Assembly (NCBI GenBank): GCA_028551475.1
Contig: CM052361.1
Span: 23,201,491-23,265,490 of the forward strand
DNA: 64,000 nucleotides
DNA from: Casuarina equisetifolia
Taxonomy: Eukaryota; Streptophyta; Magnoliopsida; Fagales; Casuarinaceae
Direction: 5' to 3'
Of this stretch, positions 10,661 to 21,729 are shown in pieces (position 1 is the first letter of the stretch; every line of letters starts with the position of its first letter). The position numbers and the translations under genes are program-made. The notes under the pieces are model-generated. The model was not told the origin of the DNA and did not search any database. It was given only the letters and a program-made list of their open reading frames with translations.

Positions 10661-11990
10661 CTACTTGGAGTCCATTCCAGCAACCCGCTGACAAGTCTCT
10701 AGCTTGTCTCTTGTCAGCGGCTTCGTCAACATATCTGCTCCATTATCATCAGTGTGAATCTTCACAAGATCTAACTGCTTGGATTCTAATACATCTCTAA
10801 TCCAATGATATCTGACATCAATGTGCTTAAACCTTGAATGAGATGACGTGTTCTTACTGAGGCGGATGGAGCTTTGGTTGTCGCTATAAAAGATAACCAT
10901 CCCTTGTTTTATACCAAGTTCTTGAAGAAACGTCTTCATCCACAGAACTTCCTTTCCACCCTCAGTGATTGCTATATACTTTGCTTCTGTTGTAGACAAA
11001 GCAACACAATCCTGTAGCCTAGACTGCCATGAAACTGCTCCCCCTGTGAAGGTGAGCATGTACCCTGTTGTAGATCTCTCCCATCATAGTCACCAGCCAT
11101 ATCTGCATCTGTGTATCCAACCAATACAGGCTCATCATTACCAAAACACAAACACAACTTAGGAGTTCCTTTAAGGTACCTAAGTATCCACTTCATAGCT
11201 TCCTAATGTATTTTACCAGGATTTGAAAAAAAACGACTAGCTACTCCAACTGCATTAGCGATATCTGATCTAGTGCTTACTGCAGCATACATCAAGCTAC
11301 CAACCGCAGATGCATAAGGTGTTTTCTTCATATATTCAACATCACTCTTACTTTCAGGCTTCTACTCCTTCCTTAGCTTGAAATGACTTGCAAGTGGAGT
11401 ACTTACTGCTTTTGCCTTGTCCATGTCAAATCTTTGAAGTATCTTCTCTATATACTTTTCTTGAGATAGCCATAACTTTCCATGTTCTCTGTCGTGTTTA
11501 ACTTCCATACCAAGGATTCGCTTTACCGGTCCCAAATCTTTCATGGCAAAAGACTTGCTTAAATCCTTCTTCAGCTCAGCAATCTTCTTAATGTCCTAGC
11601 CAACAATTAACATATCATCAACATATAAGAGTAGGATGACAAAATTACCACCTGGAAAGTGCTTCGCAAACTCACAATGATCTGAGCTGGTCTTATTATA
11701 ACCGTGCTGTAACATGGATGACTTAAACTTCTTGAACCACTGACGAGGTGCTTGTTTTAGACCATACAAGCTTTTATTCAGTCGACATACAAGATTCTCC
11801 TTGCCTTTCTCTATGAAGCCCTCATGTTGCTCCATATAAATCTCTTCCTCCAAGTCTCCATGAAAGAATGCAATCTTCACATCAAGTTGTTCTACCTCCA
11901 AGTTTAGTCTAACAGCTAAACCAAGAATAACTCTGATTGAAGACATCCTCACCACATGAGAGAAAATCTCCTCAAAGTCAATACCTTTCT
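10661..11990 (-). pseudogene. Copia element 1 reverse transcriptase and RNase H region
   Basis: Reverse transcriptase is visible at 11955-11596, with LDVKIAFFHGDLEEEIYM, SLYGLKQAPRQW and the catalytic LLYVDDMLIVG. It continues at 11544-11362 with MKDLGPVKRILGMEV. RNase H follows at 11196-10661, with SWQSRLQDCVALSTTEAKYIA, the DNQSSI motif and the terminal ADMLTKPLTRDKLE. These enzymes copy element RNA into DNA. The region is split by frameshifts and stops, for example near 11590, 11350 and 11060, so it cannot make one polyprotein. Confidence 0.9.
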
Positions 11991-12379
11991 TCTAACCATA
12001 ACCCTTCACAACTAATCGCACCTTGTACCTTGGTAGTGGATTGTTTTCTTCTGACTTCAACTTGTACACCCACTTATTTTTAAGTGCTCTCCTACCCTTA
12101 GGCAATGTCACAAGATCATAAGTGTGGTTTTCCCGCAAGGAATTCATCTCCTCTCGCATAGCTTTCTTCTACTCTTTCTTGTGCTCACATTCATTAGCTT
12201 CCTCATAGCATTGTGGTTCTCCCCCATCAGCTAGCATCAAGTACTCATGTGGTGGATATTTCATCGAAGTTTGACACTCTCTACTAGATCTTCTCACTAG
12301 GGGCTAGGTTGATGGCTCAACTGGATGATTATCAACATGTCCTTCAGATTCTTCAACAACTGGAGTTTCAGGAACTTCT

Positions 12380-13068
12380 TCACTTGCTACATCCTCAAGT
12401 GGCTCTTCTTATATAGTTCCCCCTTCATGTGCACTCACTAGGGAAGAAAAAGGTGGAGTTATATCCTTAAGACTTTCATTAACAACTCTTGGCTTTTCAG
12501 TCTTCTTAAGATCTTCTATAGTCTGATCTTCAAAGAAGATAACATCTCTGCTTCTGATCAGTTTCTTTGCAGCTGGATCCCACAGTCTGTATCCAAAAAC
12601 ATCATGTCCATAGCCCAAGAAGATGCAATCTTGAGCTTTATCATTAAGCTTATTCCTCTCGTCCTTAAGAATGTGAACAGACTCCCTGCGGCCAAATACT
12701 CTCAAGTGCTTGAAAGAACTTCTTCACTTGTTACATCCTCAAGTGGGTCTTCCTGTGTAGTTCCCCCTTCATGTGCACTCACTAGGGAAGAAGAAGGTGG
12801 AGTTATATCCTTAAGACTTTCATTAACAACTTTTGGCTTTTCAGTCTTCTTAAGATCTTCTATAGTCTGATCTTCAAAGAAGATAACATCTCTGCTTCTG
12901 ATCAGTTTCTTTACAACTGGATCCCACAGTCTGTATCCAAAAGCATTATGTCCATAGCCCAAGAAGATGCAATCTTGAGCTTTATCATCAAGCTTGTTCC
13001 TCTCGTCCTTAGGAATGTGAACAGACACCCTGTAGCCAAATACTCTCAAGTGCTTGAAAGAAACCTCC
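12380..13068 (-). repeat. 344-bp direct duplication in the pol of copia element 1
   Basis: 'cacttgctacatcctcaagt' at 12381 recurs as 'cacttgttacatcctcaagt' at 12725, and near-identity continues through 'ctgatcttcaaagaagat', 'tctgatcagtttcttt' and 'tctcaagtgcttgaaag'. The duplicated segment encodes the post-integrase stretch (KAQDCIFLGYGH, FGYRLWDP, SRDVIFFEDQT). It is a tandem duplication within the element, with a handful of differences between copies. Confidence 0.88.
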
Positions 13069-14120
13069 TTGCCAGTCCATACTTTCTCAGGTAGATCACC
13101 TTCTAATGGAACTGAAGGAGACAGGTTAATAAGATCTACTGCAGTACACATAGCTTCACCCCAAAATGACTGAGATAATCCAGAATGTGAAAGCATACAC
13201 CTGATTCTCTCAACAATAGTTCTGTTCATCCGTTCTGCAACCCCATTATGCTCTGGAGTTTTAGGAACTGTCTTATCAAGCCTGATACCCTGAGTTCTGC
13301 AATATTCTTCAAACGGCCCTCTGTATTCACCTTCATTATCTACACGGATGCACTTCAGTTCCCTTCCAGTTGCTCTCTCAACCATAGCATGAAACTGTTT
13401 GAAGACCTCCAAAACCTGATCCTTAGTCTTCAGTGCATAAGCCCATACCTTTCTAGAATGATCATCAATGAAGGTAACAAAATACATAGCGCCACCAAGA
13501 GTTTTCACCTTCAACATACACACATCTGAATGAATCAAATCAAGAACATGTTTTCTTCTAGATAGAGGTCCTCTCCAAAATGAGACTCTACGTTGCTTTC
13601 CAGCTAAGCAATGATCACAAGGCTTCAACTGCAAATCAGCACCACTGACTTCTGATATGATTTTGTTCTTTATCAAATGTTGAAGTCCCTTCGCACTTAA
13701 ATGTCCAAGTCGCTTGTGCCATAGCTCCATGTGATTATCTTCCATCACATTTACCTTGTCTTTCTGAATACTAGCTTCAGTCTTATAGAGAGTACTAACA
13801 TTCTGTCCTTTTGCAAGTATAAGAGAACCTCTACTAAGTTTCCATTTACCACCACCAAAGTAGTTATCATATCCCTCATCATCAAGGATGCCAGTAGAGT
13901 TCAAGTTGAAACAAATCTCAGGGACATGTCTGACATTCTTCAGAACTAGCTTGCATCCAATACTAGTCTCCAAGACTACATCTCCAATGCCAACTATCTT
14001 TGCCTGTGCATTATTTCCCAAGCTAATACACCCAAAATCACTACCTGAATAAGATGTGAAGAACCTTTCATGTGGGGTAACATGAAAAGAGGCACCTGTG
14101 TCAACAATCCAAGACGAAAC
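12702..14120 (-). pseudogene. Copia element 1 protease and integrase region
   Basis: An aspartic protease motif (WIVDTGASFHVTPHERFF) is read near 14115-14060. It is followed by the gag-pre-integrase zinc finger (LWHKRLGHLSAKG, CDHCLAGK). The integrase core then shows IHSDVC, FIDDHSRKVW, RVDNEGEY and PEHNGVAERMNRTI, compatible with the DDE triad. The frame is open for about 440 codons up to the duplication at 12702. This is the best preserved part of the element. Confidence 0.9.
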
Positions 14121-14199
14121 CTGATATAAGATGTTGATCTAAGAATCACAAAAGATCATAATATCCCCAATACCAGATGTAGTTGCCACTGTATCTTTT

Positions 14200-14940
14200 T
14201 CAACTTCCTTTTCTCCATTCCTTGAGTATTCTGCAGTCTCTCTTATAATGGCCAGACTTACCACAATGATAGCACTTGACATCTTTCCTCGAACGTGAGA
14301 CTCCACGTGATCTATCAGAATTTGGTGCTTTACTCTTGTTTCTACCTTTACTCTTGCTTCTGTCTCTATTTCTATCTACATATCTGTTTCTCCCCCTTCT
14401 TTCTGTAACCAATACTTCTGTATGTCCATGTGCTCCTTGCTCAATTATTCTGGTTTCTTTATTAAGCAAACCTTCATGGACTAACTTCATACTCAGAACG
14501 CTGCCTGGAGCTGAGTTTGTGAGAGTGACTACCAATGTCTGCCAGTTGTCAAGTAAGTTACTCAACAATAACATTGCTTGCAGTTCATCTTCTAGAACAA
14601 TCTTTACCGACGCTAACTAATTCACCAAAGACTTAAACTCACTCAAGAACTCTGTCATCGGCCGTCCTACCTTGTACTTCAAGTTAATTAACCTCTTAAG
14701 TAGGGAAACCTTATTCTGAGGAGGCTTGCGTTCATAGAGAGTCTCAAGCTTCTTCCATAACTCACTAGCTTTAGTCTCCTGCGCAATATGGTGATAAATA
14801 CTGTCCTCAACAAATTGTCTAATTTGAGAGACAATTTTCTTATTCAACTTCTCCCATTCTTTATCAGTCAGTTTCTTAAGCCTAGCAGAATCTCCTTCCA
14901 CAGCATCATACAGATCTCTACTAATCAAGTAATCTTCCAT
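14200..14940 (-). pseudogene. Copia element 1 gag region
   Basis: The capsid-like part at 14940-14617 (MEDYLISRDLYDAV, ETKASELWKKLETLYERK, MTEFLSEFKSLVN) resembles the UBN2 gag family of plant copia elements. After a stop near 14617 it continues at 14574-14200. That part ends with a basic Arg/Lys/Ser-rich stretch and the nucleic-acid-binding CCHC knuckle CYHCGKSGHYKRDC. The 14617 stop interrupts the protein. Confidence 0.88.
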
Positions 14941-15217
14941 CTGCGGCTTCCAAGTTTAGAAATTAGATGAATTTAACATGGTCATACCTTTACCAGAAGT
15001 ATTCATATCATCCATCACAAAAAAATAAACTCCCTTTTGACTTCCCCCTCAAATAGAAATCAAAAGTACAAAATTACCAAAATACCCCTCAACAAATGCC
15101 AATCAAATTGACCAAAATACCCCTTTGATTATTCCCAAAAATAGTTAAATATCTCCCAAAAAAATCACAGAACAATACTGCAAAAATTGGCACAGAAATC
15201 ACCTAAAAATTTTGTCT

Positions 15218-15386
15218 AGTCAAAGTCAACTGTCAACGGTCAACGGACAGTTGGACCGGGTTGACAAATCAGGTTCAGATCTGGGCTGGGCCGCGTCTTT
15301 CGGATCCGATCAACGGTCAATGGTCAATAAGTCAAAGTTTGACTAGGTCAACAAGTCAAACTTTGACTAGGTCAAAATCGGGTCAA
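15218..15386. promoter_or_regulatory. Dense array of W-box (TTGACY) elements in the copia 1 leader
   Basis: Twelve canonical W-boxes (TTGACC/T or the complement A/GGTCAA) fall in 169 bp: 15218, 15224, 15238, 15315, 15322, 15330, 15339, 15346, 15354, 15363, 15370 and 15381. Ten are RGTCAA on the + strand, so TTGACY in element orientation, and two are inverted (15339, 15363), forming AGTCAAAGTTTGACT-like palindromes. The array lies between primer binding site and gag. WRKY factors are known to bind TTGACY; function here is inferred. Confidence 0.6.
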
Positions 15387-15850
15387 TAAAACCCGTTTTT
15401 GCTGCTGCAGCTGCCTTTCTCCTCCGATTACTACCGTTCCAAAGCGGTTTCCGATGAAACAAGAACACCAATCAATAGATCGGCTTCCAACGAGTGTATA
15501 GAACTCAAAATTGCTCCACGAAACGCTCAAACGAAAGAGGAATCATAATTCCTCTTTTCGGGCTCACAGGTTCAACACAACCCGCAGCACTCCAATTGAT
15601 TTTCTGGCCACAAAGAAGTCAAAAATCACACAAATGAAGGCTAGAGAAGAAAATCCGTACCTCAAACGCTAATTTTAGCTTCTCCCTTCGTGCGTTACAC
15701 ACCAAGTGTTCGACAAAAGGCTTCTTGAAACAAAGCCTTTCTTGACAGCTTCCCTTTTGTGTGCGGTGTGCTAAATACACACCAAAATAGTCGTTCTTTT
15801 ACTAACTGCCTGACAAAGAACGAGCCTTGGCCCTAATTTAGGAACCTAGG

Positions 15851-15861
15851 TTGTGATACCA
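15851..15861 (-). other. Primer binding site of copia element 1
   Basis: In element orientation TGGTATCACAA follows the 5' LTR remnant after three to four bases. It resembles the common plant PBS complementary to initiator tRNA-Met (TGGTATCAGAG), with a mismatch. Confidence 0.7.
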
Positions 15862-15864
15862 GTT

Positions 15865-15890
15865 TGTTAGAAAACAAACCCATGAATCTC
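15865..15890 (-). repeat. 5' LTR remnant fused to PPR sequence at microhomology
   Basis: The + strand reads TGTTAGAAAACAAACCC, identical to the outer end of the 3' LTR, and then 'atgaatct' before it becomes PPR sequence (ctccttacc, the complement of codons for GKEIHG). The LTR itself reads 'cccgtgaatct' at this point and the PPR gene reads 'cccatgaatct'. About 320 bp of LTR is therefore missing, and the break sits in a shared 10-11 bp word. Confidence 0.72.
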
Positions 15891-16180
15891 CTTACCGTAC
15901 CTTCCATTGGCTGCAGTTGCACAATCAGACAGGGGACAGAGTAGTCGATGTTGGATAGAACCCATGATCCAACATATTTCTAAAAGTAGCAAAAGCCTCC
16001 TCACTACGAAAGTTTTGCACAAATCCGGATATCACAGAAGTCCTAGACACCATGTCAGGCTCAATGCATTGCTACGCATCGGTTTGAAAAGTTCCAAGAT
16101 ACGACTGGACAAAGCAACAAACCTTTTTGGAGAGAGGTTACGATCAAGCACTCAAAGCCTGTCTACGTTGGGAAGGCAAG
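15882..16180 (-). pseudogene. PPR pseudogene, 5' part, upstream of copia element 1
   Basis: On the minus strand this reads MVSRTSVISGFVQNFRSEEAFATFRNML, DHGFYPTSTTLS, then, out of frame, YGKEIHG. That is a normal PPR motif order. It is the upstream continuation of the fragment at 9890-10235: GKEIHG here and DDIFVLVDMY there are neighbours in PPR proteins. Stops and frame changes are present, for example TGA after TLSPV. Sequence above about 16110 is only weakly PPR-like. Confidence 0.68.
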
Positions 16181-17079
16181 AAGTTTGATCCACTACAACT
16201 ATCAGCCTTTCAACCCCCACCCTTCATCACCACTCACTCCAGCTTTCTTTTTGTCTCTCTATAATCGAAACTCACCTTTCTTCTATGCGTCCTTTAGTAT
16301 TGAGTCTAAGGCCTTTCTCCTACATTTGGAGGATCAACCCATAACAATTGTTTAATATTTGCAGCTCTTCTCACTCTAGCTTGCTTTCAATACATGTCAT
16401 TACCGGGAAAAAGAAAAAGTCTTTCTCGTACATTTGGTGAATTCTATAACCTTTGGTGGCTTCTTTTCTTCTCCTTTCTGTAAGCGATTAAGAAGAACAG
16501 AGCCACGAAGACAAATCAGTCCAACTATGGGAAAGCAATTTCAATAAAGTGAATATTGAAAAGGGAATCCTTTCTTGAGAACAAGGAGGCCTTTCTCTTC
16601 AATCAGTGAATAACATAACTGATTAGTGACTGCTTTTAAAGTTAAAAACTGGCAGTACAATTTAATGAGCCATGAGGCTCGGTTACTGGACATTACAGCA
16701 GGACCTACTAATTCCAGTTACAAATATCAAGAAGTTTGATCCCTCAATTAGTAGGTCATTAGTACTATGTAAGAAGTTAATGTAACTAAACTTTTTGACT
16801 TAGAAATTATTGAAATGTGAACATAAAATAAAGAATTCAAATTCTTTTGCTAATTGTAGAAGATTAATTGGAAAACTATTTATAAATATTCTATACCCAC
16901 AATGATGAGTGGTCCTTGTGTCACAAATGTATGACCATAAAAGTCACAAAGGACCATGTAAAACAAGCTATTTGTTGCTTAGCTAAAAACAGTTTAGCTA
17001 AAGAAGATAATATGTATCTTTATATTGTTAATGAATTTTAGGAATGATCAATTTGTTTGATTTTGAAGTATCTAAGTGA
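16181..17079. other. Intergenic sequence, part possibly organelle-derived
   Basis: No gene is recognised. The stretch 16200-16620 has a more balanced base composition than the surrounding DNA. It has a repeated 'aaggcctttctc'-type word (16308-16320, 16588-16600), which reminded me of plant mitochondrial intergenic DNA, but I cannot assign it. From 16620 on it becomes AT-rich and passes into the flank module shared with 9190-9620. Confidence 0.3.
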
Positions 17080-17415
17080 ATAATATAAATTTTGTAAGTA
17101 TTCCTTGCATTGTGCAGAAATTGAATGCATTAAGTGTATAAGCAGTTAACTAACAGTTTTGTTTGAAACTATCTCAACGATTATGTAAAAAGTTTTAATT
17201 TCAAAGTTTCCCAATCGTTTATTTTTATTGGTTTTAGCCGCCGATTGATTTGTTCAAGTTTTCATTCCTCATGAATTTTAAATCATCCATAACAAATTTT
17301 GAAAAGCACCCTCTCCACCACCTTTTTCTTTTCTTTTTCTTTTTACTTTTCGAACTCCCATTTTTGATATGGTAACAAATCATATGATTGATCATAATCT
17401 ATGTCATGTAAATAA
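17080..17415. repeat. Flank module copy B, 5' side of the LINE
   Basis: Matches 9225-9490 with 'gtataagcagtta', 'caacagttttgtttgaaa' and 'cctcatgaattttaaatc' against their counterparts there. The match resumes after the LINE at 21648. So a duplicated RLP flank unit was the target of the LINE insertion. Confidence 0.65.
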
Positions 17416-17427
17416 TACTATTTACAA

Positions 17428-20400
17428 TTGAGGAATATAGCAGTCAAACTTCAATTTCCCCACTTCAAGCAATTTAAACCAGAAAACAAGCATGTATGGA
17501 TCTTATGGAAAGGTCAGGTAAAGGTTGAGGTCATTGCAATACACACTCAACACATAACCTTGAATATCAAGACAACAAATTACTCATTTGTATTCACTGT
17601 TATCTATGCAAGTTATGAGTGTAATGTACGAATGTCACTATGGAATTTATTATTGGAGTTAGATATTGGAAGCAAACCGTGGATAATTGAGGTGATTTCA
17701 ATGCCATCACAGACCAATCAGAAACAAAAAAGGGGCAGACTCTACTCTAGAAAGGCAATGGAGGAGTTTCAAGAATTTATTTTTGAGGTGGGTTTGTTAG
17801 ATGCCGGATATGAAGGAAAACCATACACATTGTGTAGTAATGAGGTGAGCCAATGGCGCACTTGGATACGACTTGATAGGTTTCTTAATAACTTAAAGGC
17901 ACTTTCCTACTTTCCTCTAATTTGGGTGTGCCACCTTTCACAGATACAATCCGATCATTGTCCTTTGGTTTTATCATTGTCTGAAGACAGGAAGTACTAT
18001 GGAAGTTTCAAGTTTCAAAGACAATGGATTCAAGAGCAATTCTTTAAAGAGATTATGGAGACGGAGTGGTATATATTTCAAGCAGATTCCCCATGGCACA
18101 GGTTGTGTGGTCGTTTGAAACATATGAAGCAGAAATTCCAAGAATGGAATTGGCAAACAAAGAATCATAAACAACAACAAAGAGCCAATTTGGAAGAAAG
18201 CATGTGTAGGGTTGATAAGGAAATTCAACAAGGCTAGTTAGAGGTTAAACATGCCGAATATAAAAAGGTTCATGCACAATTGAATGACCTACTCACACAG
18301 GAGGGAGGAATCCTAAAGGATAAGGCAAGAGTAAAATGGTTAGAAGAAAAGGATAGAAACACTAAATATTTCCACGCTTTTATCAAAGAAAGGAACTCTC
18401 AGACAAAATGGAACTTCAAGCTACATGATGACACGTATACCTCAAATCCTGAAATATTAGGACCATTAGCAGTCGACTACTATTCCCATATCATCACTGA
18501 AGACAATAACACACCTCTCATTCATCCACTCAAATTTCCCCCAAAGGCAAGAATACAAAGTGATTTGCTTGATTATATTCTACAACTAGTAACTATTGAG
18601 CATAATGATGAGCTATATGTGGAGCCACAATGGGAAGAGATTTTGATGGCCATCAAAGGCTTAGATCCTGATAGTGCTTAAGGGCCCGATGGATTCAATG
18701 GACACTTTTATCAAGCAAGTGCTGAGATTATGAAAGAAGACATAGTTGCAGTGGTACAAGATTTCTTTGGTGGTAATCCCAAGCCTAAATGCATTACTTC
18801 CACACTAATTGTTTTGATCCCAAAAAAGAAAAACCCCTAGAATTTCAAAGATCTAAGGCTACTAATTTGTGCAATTTTACTTATAAGATTATTGCCAAGA
18901 TATTGAATGACAAATTGATACGCTTATTACCTTTGGTGATATCCAAGGAACAATCTGGTTTTGTACAAGGGCGAGCTATTTATGAAAATGTTGCAATAGC
19001 ACAAGAAATGGTGAATGAATTGGAACGTAAGGGTATAGTCAACATGATGATTAAAGTAGATATGGAAAAGGCGTATGATCGAATGGAGTGGGGATTTATA
19101 CTTAAGGTATTAGAGCGGTTTGGTTTTTCTCACCAATGGAATGATATGATATTTAGGTGTATGTCCAATAATTGGTTTACACTTTTGGTGCAAGGAGCAA
19201 AATATGGTTTCTTTAAGTCCACACAAGGACTTTGTCAGGGGAATCCCTTGTCGCCTAGCATTTTTATCTTGGCTCAAGATGCATTTAGTAAAAAGCTCAA
19301 TCATTTGATGGAAATGATGTCATTCATTAGAAGATTTAAAGGTGATAATAACTTCGGGGGAGTTTCTCATTTATTATACGTTGATGATATGTTAATTTTT
19401 ATGGAAGAAAATCAACGTTGTCTTGACTATCTCAAAGCTTTGTTAGAAGAATATAAAGCATATAGTGGTCAAAAGGTGAATGTAGAGAAGACAAGGGTAA
19501 TAGTGTCCAAAAAGTTAGATCCATCAAAGAAAGCACTTATCAAACATATAACAAGATTCTCTTTTGAAGACCTGCCAGTTAAATACTTGGGCATTCCATT
19601 ATTCAAGGGGTGAAGTCGCATTCATTACTTTGATGAGATGGTAGATGCTACAACTAATAGAGTGTAACATTGGAAGGCAAAATTCTTATCACAAGAGGGT
19701 AAATTGACATTGATCAAAAGTGTTCTCTCTTCTATGCCAATACATACCCTTCATATTACAAAAGTGCCTAAGATGGTCATTAAGAAGATTAATAGCATAC
19801 TAGCTAAATTCATGTGGAATAATGGAGATAGAAATGGTAGTCATTGGGTTAATTGGCAGAGTATATGCATGCCTATGGAAGAAGGTGGTCTAGGAGTTTG
19901 AAACCTAGAACAAACAATGCAAGCCCTTCAAATCAAGTTTGCATGGCAGTTCATTCAAGGACAGTCATTGTGGGCCTCAGTCATGCGAGGCTAAGTATGG
20001 GCATCTAATGAAAGCAATCAATTGAGGTAAAAAGAATGCCCATTCACATACATGGAAGATGCTTTTGCCTTGGTTGCAGTATTCAATCAAACATGGCAAA
20101 TAGATTATTGGAGAGGGTTAATGTTCATTTTGAAAGATAATTGGCTTGAACAACCTCTTTGGTACCCTTTATGCCCAAATCAGGATATAATAGTTAGGGA
20201 AGCTCTTTAGAATCAAGATTTTGTTAAGGAAGATTTGTCTAACGAGCAACAAGAACATGCCAACAAAATTGTTTGTGACCAGGACTTGGATAGGCTAATT
20301 TGTGATTTAAGTGTCTCTAGTGAATTTTCAACTTCATGACCAGAGAGTGAAAAAAGAAAAAGTACTTTGGACAAAGTTTTTATGGAACAAGGTAGTCCTT

Positions 20401-21412
20401 CCCAATATTGGATTATTTATACGGAAATTAATTCACTATGGCATCCTTGTGGAATGCAATATGCAAAGAAAGGGAATCCAATTAGCATCTAAGTGTTATT
20501 ACTGCAACATAGGGGAACAGGAGACTGTGGATCATGTCTTTATGCATAGTAGAATGGCACAACGACTTTGGAGAACACTTGATGACGCACTTCAAGTACC
20601 TATTTTTTTTACTTCTATATCTAATCTTGTTTCTTTATGGTATTTAAAGGCCTCATAGCATAATCAAAGAGAGCGCTAACAGCCATTTTGGGAAGAGTTA
20701 TTGTGAAAGGAATTTGGTTGGCTAGGAATTCAGCAAAATACAATGGTGAATGTATGTCTTTGTTCAAAATTAACAAAGATGTTACACATTATATGCTCCA
20801 ATTGTCAACTTTAATCTAAGTCAAGGTTCAAGTAAGTCTTCTAGATTTACTTTCACTACCTATTTTAATAGTTCCTGTGATTCACATTCCATAGCAGTGA
20901 GGAGTTTGGATTCATTGGCAACCTCCTCCTATGGGGCAATATAAGTTGAATACGGACGGATCAAGCATCATGGGGAATAATGCTGGAGGGAGAATCCTTA
21001 AAGATCATAATGGAGATTTATCATGGCTTTTTCCACCAAGTTGAATCCTAACACTAGTGCAGAGGTGGAAGCATATACTTTGTTAGAAGGCCTTAAGATA
21101 TGTCATGTATGGAGTCAAGTACCTCAAGTTATAGAATCATATTCTTTCTATTTAGTTCAATGTTTACTCAAAAAATGGAAAATTCCATGGAAATTAAAGT
21201 ATGTCATACGTCAATGTTTGTCCATGATTCCTTTACATACACTTGTGCGCCATGTGCATCGTGAAGGAAATGTAGTAGCAGATCATTTAGCCAATCATGG
21301 TCATGTTGTTTGGAATGTGACAACTTTTAACCAGTTTGAATCATTGCCTCATCCATGCTTAGATAATTATGTCAAAGATCAACTAGGTTTAGGTAATTAT
21401 AGGCCACCATAA
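17428..21412 (+). pseudogene. LINE ORF2 (endonuclease, reverse transcriptase, RNase H), broken
   Basis: Reading passes through several frames. Endonuclease is at 17428-18237 (stop TAG), the RT-leading part at 18280-18681 (stop TAA where SAPGPDG is usual), the RT core after a frameshift at about 18850-19613, thumb/connection at 19704-19901, the zinc domain in another frame at 20311-20658, and RNase H in a third frame at about 20930-21412. The RT catalytic YVDD is intact at about 19377, but at least four frame changes and several stops make it inactive. Confidence 0.88.
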
Positions 21413-21605
21413 GGTAAAGCGAATGTGCTACCCAATGTCTTTTTGTGTTTACTTTTCCTTATGTGTGACAACGTAATATATAAGCAATTAGCTTTTCTAT
21501 ATCGATTAGGCTTATACTTTGTTCATTGTATTTATCCGAGGTATGGTTATTATGCCCAGCTTTGTTGGTATTAATAAAATTTGTTAAGATACTGTCTAGG
21601 TTCTC

Positions 21606-21645
21606 CAAAAAAAATTAATAAATAATAATAATAATAATAATAATA
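21606..21645 (+). repeat. (TAA)n tail of the LINE
   Basis: A run of A's is followed by about nine TAA units. It ends the LINE-derived sequence and abuts the flank module that resumes at 21648. Confidence 0.8.
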
Positions 21646-21729
21646 TTTAATATTTTGTATCACCTTAGATTTTCTAGCAATAAACTAAGAGATAAACTAA
21701 TTTAAATAATTTAACTCAAGAATACGAAC

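Larger units (their letters stand above)
10236..15890 (-). mobile_element. Ty1/copia LTR retrotransposon 1, 5' LTR truncated
   Basis: Minus-strand element with, from high to low coordinates, a short 5' LTR remnant, a primer binding site, an untranslated leader, gag, protease, integrase, reverse transcriptase, RNase H, a polypurine tract and a 348-bp 3' LTR. Integrase precedes reverse transcriptase, which is the copia order. It is inserted in a PPR gene of the same orientation. Gag and pol carry stops and frameshifts, and part of the integrase/spacer region is tandemly duplicated, so it is not autonomous. No target-site duplication could be confirmed, because the 5' LTR side is deleted. Confidence 0.92.
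17416..21645 (+). mobile_element. Decayed L1-type LINE retrotransposon, 5'-truncated
   Basis: Order on the + strand: C-terminal part of an APE endonuclease (GYEGKPYTL, WIRLDRFL, QSDHCPL), reverse transcriptase (IKVDMEKAYDRMEW, QGNPLSPSIF, LLYVDDMLIF, VKYLGIPLF), a zinc-binding domain (YYCNIGEQETVDHVF), RNase H pieces (LNTDGSS, SAEVEAYTLLEGL, HVHREGNVVADHLANHG), then a (TAA)n tail. This is the plant L1 layout. ORF1 and the endonuclease N-terminus are absent, as after incomplete target-primed reverse transcription. Possible imperfect target duplication: aataatactattta before and aataatatttaa after. Confidence 0.9.
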
